A DNA stretch of 64,000 bases from Sanderia malayensis. Lineage: Eukaryota > Cnidaria > Scyphozoa > Semaeostomeae > Pelagiidae. How positions within the stretch are numbered: the first letter of the stretch is position 1; each line of letters opens with the position of its first letter. Positions 55,935 to 64,000 of the stretch are shown here, in pieces. The position numbers were made by a program, and so were the translations under genes. The stretch spans positions 1,178,001-1,242,000 of the forward strand of contig RQOL01000882.1 of the NCBI GenBank assembly GCA_013076295.1, in the 5' to 3' direction. A model generated the notes under the pieces. It was not told where the DNA came from. It saw only the letters and a list, made by a program, of their open reading frames with translations, and ran no database searches.

Positions 55935-57940
55935 TATCTAGAGAATTCTTGAAATATTGAGCCTCGGCAAACAACTTTAGTGTTTTTATAAATAGTGTGT
56001 AATCGAAATTTCTAATTTTGTATACATTTTTCGCGCTTTCATCTTAAATACACAAATTGAGATAATCGCTTTCAGTAATCTACAAACTTTGGTAAAGACA
56101 AACAACTTGATAACCCAAATTTAATTTGAAATATTATAACCACCGCCGAGACTTGTAAATATTTAATCAAAAGGAAATTTTCAAGCTAATCAACATTTTC
56201 TTTGACGTAAGTTTGTAATAAAACCACTTGCTTATTCTAGAAAATTCTAAACCAAAGAGAATAATATCCATTAACATTTGCTGGTGTCCAAATTCAATAT
56301 TCAATCCTCTCCAGCAGGTTCTCGAATAATTGAAAATAAAGCCCTATGCAAAACAAAATTCCACAAGAAAAATTACAAGTTGTTCGTGGATAATGTGCAA
56401 AAAAAACACAAATTAAATTGTTTTATATTTAAATTTGACCCAAATTCACAGTTGTGTGATGTTTTATTAAAGTGGTTTTCGTTGGAATTTGTTGTAATTG
56501 TAAAGGTATTTAAGTTTGGAAAAGTTTTATAAAATATTATCAAAAACAGGGCTGTGTTATGGTCAAAGTTCTTCCCACAAAGTGCACTCGCAATCGTTAA
56601 ATTTAATCTTATTTCTCTCATGATGAGAAAACATGAAGAATTTTAAATGCCAAACAATTACGATAACGAATAAAAGGACACTTGAATCTTGTTCACAATC
56701 CTATTATAAATTTTTTACGATAAAAGGCTAAACAAAAAAGGTATATATCTTTAATAAAAAGAAGAGTTTGATAGATAAATTCCCAAGGCCTTATGTAAGA
56801 TATTTCCTTTGTGTTTTTAAGCTTACATCGTAAAAATTCACTCACAACAGTTTGCAAAACTCGAAACGACACAGAATTTATATATTTTAAAAGCCGGCAA
56901 AAATTTATAGTTATTTTTCTCAGAAACCCCAGAGGTTTTTCCACAAAACAATGCTCGGATTTTAACCCAATATATTTGTGAAGTTGCCTTTCTGAAATTA
57001 TAAATGTGGTTTAGAGCCGAAAAGTTGAAATCAAATTCTGAATTTATAAAGATTTGTGTGACTTCTTCCAATATATCGAAAACAATTTTACTTATTTGTC
57101 AATAGAGGATAATTCTCGATTTCTGTATCAAACAATATCATCTCTCAACTTTTACCGACCTTAATCCAAAGTCTGCTCTTTGAAAAGCCATGGCCACATT
57201 TTCATTAATCTTTAACTCTACATATATTTATCTAACTTAAAACATCAAATTGATAAAACCCTAAAATATCTAACATCCCTATTCTCTTTTTAAATTCGCC
57301 TCTCGAATTAAAACAAACTTTAAAACGAAATAAACAAAACTTAAAAACAACAAACCTTTCTTCGTCAACCTTGGAAAGTTTCAACTTGCTTCGTCGTCCA
57401 TCAACATCATAACATTATAAGAATTAATCTCTTTTGTTGCGACTCAAGCAAAGATTGTAAATCCAAACCTTCAAACAATAACGTCCAGAAATTTAAATTG
57501 TTCCACAAAGTTATTTCTTCTCCCTTGTTGTCAACAGTTTTGAAAAGTATTGAAACTCGGGAAAATTGAAAACACCTGTACCTCCATCAAAACAACAGAA
57601 CTAATTGTTTACATGAGAATTCAACAATTATTCCACAGATCGCGCTAATTTCTCAGCAAAAATCAATTTAGGTACACGTTAAACTTCAAGAGCATTATTT
57701 TACCAAAACCAAATGTCAAATACATATCAACAAACAGCTTCCCTCAGCAAAAAATGTCTCCCGCAGCATCAAAGAATAACAACGACAATATTTATAGCAG
57801 CACTCGGCAGCACCTAATATTTATTTCCTTATACTTCATTATTTATTTATGTTGTACAATACGGAATTATACCACACATATAAGCCTCCTGGAATAAAGG
57901 TGTTGATTCAGGTATTATATGTTTAATTATGACATAAACA
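55935..57940. other. Gene-free AT-rich stretch
   Basis: Only short frames without recognisable motifs; no repeat structure was noticed. Confidence 0.4.
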
Positions 57941-57944
57941 ATCA

Positions 57945-59440
57945 AAATCCACTATTTAGAACCTTCTGGTCACTTTGAGGCCAATTTCAAACCTGGAAAA
58001 TTCTTTCAATTATTAAAGTCGCGGTTGTATGCAAAAAGAAACACTTGTACTTGTACTTTGCAAAATGTACTTTATACATAATCCATCGAAATGAAAAATC
58101 ATAAATATAAAAATTGAACAATCTGCTCGCAAAAAGTCAACTCCCACAAATTAGAGTCTTCTGACAGCTCTGATACAAGTTTGCGACCCCTATACGGCAA
58201 TTGGTTCTAAAGTCCAGTAAAACTCATTTTGTTCCTGTGATAATTCTGAGACAAATTCAACCTTCTTAGGTAATTTGTTCAAAAGTTAGGGTCGCGGATT
58301 GGTTGCAAAGAGTGAATTTTTATAGATATGTATAATAATGAAAGGCTCAAAATAGATTTTCCAAACTTTCAAGTTCGGGGAAAAATTTGGCTAACACAAA
58401 GTCGAAACCTACTAATTAGGGGGTTCTGATCACTTTGAGACAATTTTGAGCTCTCTAGGACAATCGGTTCAAAAGTTAGAAATTTCAGATGCAGGGAAGT
58501 AGTGAATAACGTTATCAATCCATCAAGAAAATCGAAATTCGAGAGACAGAAAATCGAAAATGATTGAAATTTGGTGCACAAATAGTCTAAACGAACTATT
58601 TAGGGCCTTCTGATCACGTTGGAACAATTTTCAGCTTTCTAGGACAATTGGCTCAAGAAGTTTCGTCTGTCTAAAGCATCGGATACCGACCTGCTTTCAA
58701 CCCTTAGAAAACATCGTTTCAGGTGTTTTGGAACGCTGAGGACAGATTAACATGAAATATGGATTACAAATAGACGAATCCCACTATTTGGGTCATTCTG
58801 ATCACGTTGCAACGACTTCCAGCTTTCTAGGACAATTGGTTCAAAAGTTAGAAATTTCAGTTGCTGGGAAGCAGTGAATAACGTTATGTATCCATCATGA
58901 AAATCGAAATTCGAGAGACAGAAAATCTAAAATGATTGAAATTTGGTCCACAAATAGTCTCAACGTACTATTTAGGGCCTTCTGATTACGTTGCAACAAT
59001 TTTCAGTTTTCTAGGACAATTTGACATTTTGAAATAGACCGAAGATTTGCAAAGAAATAATCGAAACCTACTAATTAGGGTCTTCTGTTCAGTTTGGGAC
59101 AAGTTTCAGCTCTCCAGGACAATTGGTTCAAAAGTTGGTCTCTAGGGGTTGCCGCAACAAATGAATTACTCTATCTATACTCCATGAACGATCAAATTGG
59201 CAAATTGACATTTTGAAATAGACCGAGAATTGGTAAACAAATAGTCGAAAGCTACTAATTAGGGCCCTCCTAATAATTTTGAAACAAGCTTCAGCTCTCC
59301 AGGACAATTGGTTCAAAAGTAATTGTCCTTCTAAATCCACAGGATATCGACCTCCTTTCAACCCTTAGGAAACCTCCTTTCAAGTGTTTCGGAACACTGG
59401 GGACAGCTTACAATAAAATATAGACTGTAAATGGCCGTTT
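57945..59440. repeat. Degenerate ~190-bp tandem satellite
   Basis: The segment TTAGGGCCTTCTGATCACGTT...TTCTAGGACAATTGGTTCAAAAGTTAG recurs around 57950, 58150, 58415, 58600, 58785, 58970, 59070 and 59265 with many changes. Two more units occur at 62985 and 63130, so the array once continued across the palindrome at 59443-62251. Confidence 0.75.
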
Positions 59441-59442
59441 TT

Positions 59443-60909
59443 GACTCGCGACGCGCATGCGCAAGCGAGTATATGTTGGTGAGTGGGGATCAAAGGAACC
59501 TTGAGGTGACTCGCGACAGATGGCTTTTATTTCACTGTATTATCCAGAAAGTGAAGAAAGTAATATTAAATTAAAGGGCTTATGTAGCCTGAAATGAGAT
59601 ATATCGATTTTTTTACGGAGATGGAGAGAAAAAGATCTGAGTATCACTATGAACCTATTTTGAGTGTTTTCTGACGAGTTTAAGTGTATTTTTTCCAAGC
59701 TCAAACACAACCAGGTCTGCGCTATATTTTCCTCACATTATGAGTCAATTCTCGTTGCTTTCAATTAAAACAGAAATGTTAACAAATTTTGAAAAAAATA
59801 AAACTTTCAAGATTTTGATTCAGTGTGACGTCAGAATGAACCGAGCTATTGTTCTTCAACTATTGTTCTCTGAGCAAGAGCTGCCCGGCCTGTGTTGAAA
59901 CAGTGTCTGGCTAAAATCTTTTCAAAATGTCGGATTGCGAAAATAGTAGCTCAAAACAAATTCCTCTGACAACGAAGGACGAAGTCTTCCCCTGAGGATA
60001 GCGAAGAAAACGAAGACTATTCAGTAGTCAGTTCGTATAGTTGAAACTCGCACGAAGGAGAACCTCTTGCAAGAAGACCCCGTGCTGGGTACGGCAGTGA
60101 TGATAAAGAATCGGGTTGTGAAGGCCTACCTAGATATCTCTGAAAGAGCTGGATGCCCGTTTTGAAAATAAAACTTATGTTGATAATTGGTTAGTTCATT
60201 TGTTTTTTAATAAATTATTGGCAACTGTTAAACATTAATTCTATGGAATCATATGAGTTTTGTTCATTGTACTGTTTTGTCTTCAGTTGTTACGGTCCAA
60301 TCCAGGTCTTCAGAAGAGTTTCGTCTTGCGAGACTTATAGAGTGAGACGAATTTAGTGTTGGCGCAGCAAATTCAAAAAACATTTGTTTTGAGACCACTC
60401 AAGCAAACATTTTGACTCCAGTTTTCGATCTTGTTTCATCAAGTTAAAAAACTATCATTTTCCAAAACAAAAATGAAATACTATAATTGTTGTATTAGTT
60501 GCATAAGCATACAGCTAGAAAACTTTCTTCTTTTCACCTGATGCTTCCAACGAGTCAAAAATGCTCCCCGTCTCCGTGCGTGATCGTGCTCGTGGTCCCC
60601 CCCCCCTGCCACAGCGTGCCCAGCATCTAGTATGGTACGTCATGTTGTTTGTTATTTCAACAAGTTTACATTTTATCCAATGAAAAACTTGCAAAGTGAT
60701 ATCATACTTGGTAGCCTCACTTCAAATCAAAAGTGAACGTTTGAATCTGAGGCACATACCTTATATGGGCAAGTAGGAAGTCTACACAGACACAGACACA
60801 GACACAGACACAGACACAGACACAGACACAGACACAGACACAGACACAGAACACAACATTTTTCCCCACTCACCAACATATACTCGCTTGCGCATGCGCT
60901 TCGCGAGTC
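59443..60909. mobile_element. 1.47-kb element with ~47-bp terminal inverted repeats
   Basis: GACTCGCGACGCGCATGCGC at 59443 and its near inverse GCGCATGCGCTTCGCGAGTC ending at 60909. The ends extend inward through AAGCGAGTATATGTTGGTGAG. It contains an (ACAGAC)n microsatellite (60785-60848) near the right end, an AATAAA-like segment and no intact long frame. Class not identified. Confidence 0.65.
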
Positions 60910-62251
60910 AAAAATGTTGTGTTCTGTGTCTGTCTGTGTCTGTGTCTGTGTAGACTTCCTACTTGCCCATATAAGGTATGTGCCTCAGATTCAAACGTTC
61001 ACTTTTGATTTGAAGTGAGGCAACCAAGTATGATATCACTTTGCAAGTTTTTCATTGGATAAAATGTAAACTTGTTGAAATAACAAACAACATGACGTAC
61101 CATACTAGATGCTGGGCACGCTGTGGCAGGGGGGGGACCACGAGCACGATCACGCACGGAGACGGGGAGCATTTTTGACTCGTTGTTGGAAGCATCAGGT
61201 GAAAAGAAGAAAGTTTTCTAGCTGTATGCTTATGCAACTAATACAACAATTATAGTATTTCATTTTTGTTTTGGAAAATGATAGTTTTTTAACTTGATGA
61301 AACAAGATCGAAAACTGGAGTCAAAATGTTTGCGTGAGTGGTCTCAAAACAAAGGTTTTTTGAATTTGCTGCGCCAACACTAAATTCGTCTCTCTCCATA
61401 AGTCTCGCAAGACGAAACTCTTCTGAAGACCTGGATTGGACCGTAACAACTGAAGACAAAACAGTACAATGAACAAAACTCATATGATTCCATAGAATTA
61501 ATGTTTAACAGTTGCCAATAATTTATTAAATAACAAATGAACTAACCAATTATCAACATAAGTTTTATTTTCAAAACGGGCATCCAGCTCTTTCAGAGAT
61601 ATCTAGGTAGGCCTTCACAACCCGATTCTTTATCATCACTGCCGTACCCAGCTCTGGGTCTTCTTGCAAGAGGTTCTCCTTCGTGCGAGTTTCAACTATA
61701 CGAACTGACTACTGAATAGTCTTCGTCTTCTTCCCTATCCTCAGGAAGACTTCGTCCTTCGTTGTCAGAGGAATTTGTTTTGAGCTACTATTTTCGCAAT
61801 CCGACATGACATTTTGAAAAGATTTTAGCCAGACACTGTTTCAACACAGGCCGGGCAGCTCTTGTTCAGAGAACAATAGTTGAAGAACAATAGCTCGGTT
61901 CATTCTGACGTCACACTGAATCAAAATCTTGAAAGTTTTATTTTTTTCAAAATTTGTTAACATTTCTGTTTTAATTGAAAGCAACGAGAATTGACTCATA
62001 ATGTGAGGAAAATATAGCGCAGACCTGGCTGTGTTTGAGCTTGGAAAAAATATACTTAAACTCGTCAGAAAACACTCAAAATAGGTTCATAGTGATACTC
62101 AGATCTTTTTCTCTCCATCTCCGTAAAAAAATCGTTATCTCATTTCAGGCTGCATAAGCCCTTTAATTTAATATTACTTTCTTCACTTTCTGGATAATAC
62201 AGTGAAATAAAAGCCATCTGTCGCGAGTCACCTCAAGGTTCCTTTGATTCG
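60910..62251. repeat. Inverted second copy of the 1.47-kb element (palindrome arm)
   Basis: Reverse complement of 59489-60862 over its whole length with only scattered differences. It lacks the outer terminal repeat. With the left copy it forms a ~2.76-kb palindrome with a 47-base loop. Confidence 0.85.
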
Positions 62252-62379
62252 ATATTCCTGTTTAGCCGAGGTTCCTGAACCAAACAAGAATCGCTTGATC
62301 TTTCAGCAAAAGCTGGCAACGCAAACCTGGAAACTAAACCAATCAGCAATATCTACAATCAACTGACAATAAAACGTCT

Positions 62380-62736
62380 CATAGGCGCCGACTACATGGG
62401 GGCTTGGGGCTCAAGCCCCCTCTTGGAATTTCTATGGGGGGGCTCAGCCCCTCTGGGTATTTCTATGGGGGGCTCAGCCCCTCTGGGTATTTTGTTTGAA
62501 ATCTGAAAAAGCACGTTTATTTTATTGAAGAAACACTGATCAAAGAATTGAACTGATGATACTGTAGACCATGATGCTATATCTGTTTTATTGCAATGTT
62601 TTGTTTCTTTATTATACATAATACATATGTATGTTGTACGTTATTAAAAGTGACAGGGAATTTTTCTACCTTTTTACTTTTCCACTTTTTTTTAATCCTG
62701 AGCCCCCCCTGGGAAAAGTAAAAGTCGGCGCCTATG
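62380..62736. mobile_element. hAT-type MITE
   Basis: 357 bp with terminal inverted repeats CATAGGCGCCGACT / AGTCGGCGCCTATG and a perfect 8-bp target duplication AAACGTCT on both sides (62372-62379 and 62737-62744). Contains G/C-rich blocks GGGGGGCTCAGCCCCTCTGG in tandem. An 8-bp duplication is the hAT signature. Confidence 0.85.
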
Positions 62737-63491
62737 AAACGTCTAGTTATAGGACTGGGGGCCACAAGTGTCTAAAGTGTTTTTGATATTCCTGTTCATC
62801 ATAGATTCTTGCACAGAACGAAACTTATCTGGCCCCTTTGGCATAAATAGCTGGAGCGCAAACCTGGAAACTAGCGACCTTACCATTACCTAAATGCAAA
62901 AATCTACAGTCAACTGACGACAAGTAGCCGAAAATGAAAAAATCGAGATTGGTTGAAACATGGCTCACCAATGGTCAAAAACTAATAAATAAGGCCCTCT
63001 GATCCCCTGGAAACGAGCTTGAACTCTCTAGGACCATTGGTTCAAACTTTAGTTTTGAAACTTCCCTCTACAAGTGAATTAGTTCATGTATGTATTTGAA
63101 AATCCAAAATTTGGACCTTAAAGAACCAGCTATTTGGTACCTTTTGATTTCTTTAAGACCATTCAGTTTTTTGGGAGAACTTTTTCAAAAGTTGGGGTCG
63201 CGGACTGGCTGGAACAAGTGGAATAACTTTATGTATGATTCAAGTGGACACCAATCTGACTTTTAATTGCATTTTCCTGCGCAGTATTAGTCATTATGCT
63301 TCTCCGCATTGTAGAAGCTAGACTTTGGAGAGACCACATTGGAACCATAGCAACTGTTCCTACAAGTGACCATAGTTTCCTTCGACTAAATCTTCGTTAG
63401 TTTTTGATTAACAAAGTGAATTTGAAGCTATTTAATTTTTGTCACCACTTGATAATTTACTTTGTTTAAGCATTGTGCTACTATAATTAAA

Positions 63492-63887
63492 ATGGTAAGT
63501 TTATTCGTGTTGTAGTCCGAAACCTTTTTGCATCAGTTAAGTAAACCTTCCTTCGAAGTCTTTAGGCCATGGCGTTTTTGAAGGACCTTTCTTTAGATAA
63601 TTCGCAGTATTGGCGGTTGATTTAGTTGTAGGTACTTTTCTGCGAAATAGTAGCCGAATTGATTCTTATACATGTGCAAGAATATTTAGACTGTTTCAGA
63701 GTTTAAATTTAACCGAGTTTTCAGTTTGTTGTGTTGTTTATATATGTGTTATGATGGATTAAATATTGTAATAAAAATAAACAAAATTTGTTTTTAGACT
63801 TCAACATGGCGCAATCAAGATCGTTTGATCTCGGATTACAGAAGAAAAGAGATGGAAAGAGAATCAACTTCACGAGCACTCCAAAAG
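63492..63887 (+). CDS. 5' end of an unrecognised gene (leaves the window)
   Basis: ATG at 63492-63494 is followed directly by a strong donor GTAAGT. A second exon 63798-63887 after TTGTTTTTAG continues in phase 0 as TSTWRNQDRLISDYRRKEME to LQK before GTTTGC. A first exon coding only the start Met is known in animals. An alternative is that translation starts at ATG 63806 in another frame (MAQSRSFDLGLQKKRDGKRI). The donor GTTTGC is weak, so this is tentative. Confidence 0.4.
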
Positions 63888-64000
63888 GTTTGCATTTCTG
63901 CCACCGCTTTGTTGACCGTCATGTATCTGACATTCTTTTCACTTTTATCATTTCATTAGCATAATAATTATAATTTGTAAATTTTCATGTTATATATCAT

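Overview
This is eukaryotic DNA, most likely from an invertebrate animal. The genes are split into many short exons with GT..AG borders and intron phases that match, the non-coding DNA is AT-rich, and the window is full of minisatellites, MITE-like elements and long inverted repeats. The protein set (a tropomodulin/leiomodin relative, USP8 with MIT, rhodanese, WW-like and USP parts, a PH+RUN protein, a TRIM-like filamin/coiled-coil protein) is metazoan. A marine invertebrate, perhaps a tunicate, would fit, but I cannot name the species.

Layout. 1-2.5 kb: 3' part of a plus-strand coiled-coil gene. 1.86-9.0 kb: a large inverted repeat (about 1.8-kb arms) around a 3.5-kb centre that holds a 1.2-kb polypyrimidine 15-bp array, an 18/36-bp array and tandem tRNA-like units. 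9.8-20.4 kb: a 14-exon minus-strand tropomodulin-family gene, 1140 codons plus stop, with a long new C-terminal tail. 20.4-25.7 kb: intergenic repeats and two MITEs. 25.7-36.6 kb: a 20-exon minus-strand USP8 gene. 36.6-37.1 kb: divergent promoter. 37.1-48.4 kb: plus-strand gene with an N-terminal PH domain, an RA/ubiquitin-like region, a 2.9-kb low-complexity exon and a C-terminal RUN-like domain. 50.1-51.9 kb: minus-strand TRIM-like gene, convergent with the PH-RUN gene. 52-63.4 kb: gene-free and repeat-dominated, with a TA MITE, a Kolobok-like TTAA element, an ancient satellite, a 2.8-kb palindrome and a hAT MITE. 63.49 kb to the end: first exons of a further plus-strand gene.

The same few minisatellite families (60-, 80-, 93- and 17-bp units) occur again and again in introns of three neighbouring genes and in both orientations. 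One further 93-bp array in USP8 is a fivefold amplification of an exon end with its splice donor. USP8 also carries four apparent single-base deletions, each in a short homopolymer, while about 10 kb of coding sequence in the neighbouring genes shows none. The proteins point to actin filament control (tropomodulin) and endosomal/ubiquitin trafficking (USP8, PH-RUN), but nothing in the DNA shows that they act together.

Exon borders were placed by eye from splice motifs, phase and homology; none is supported by transcripts.
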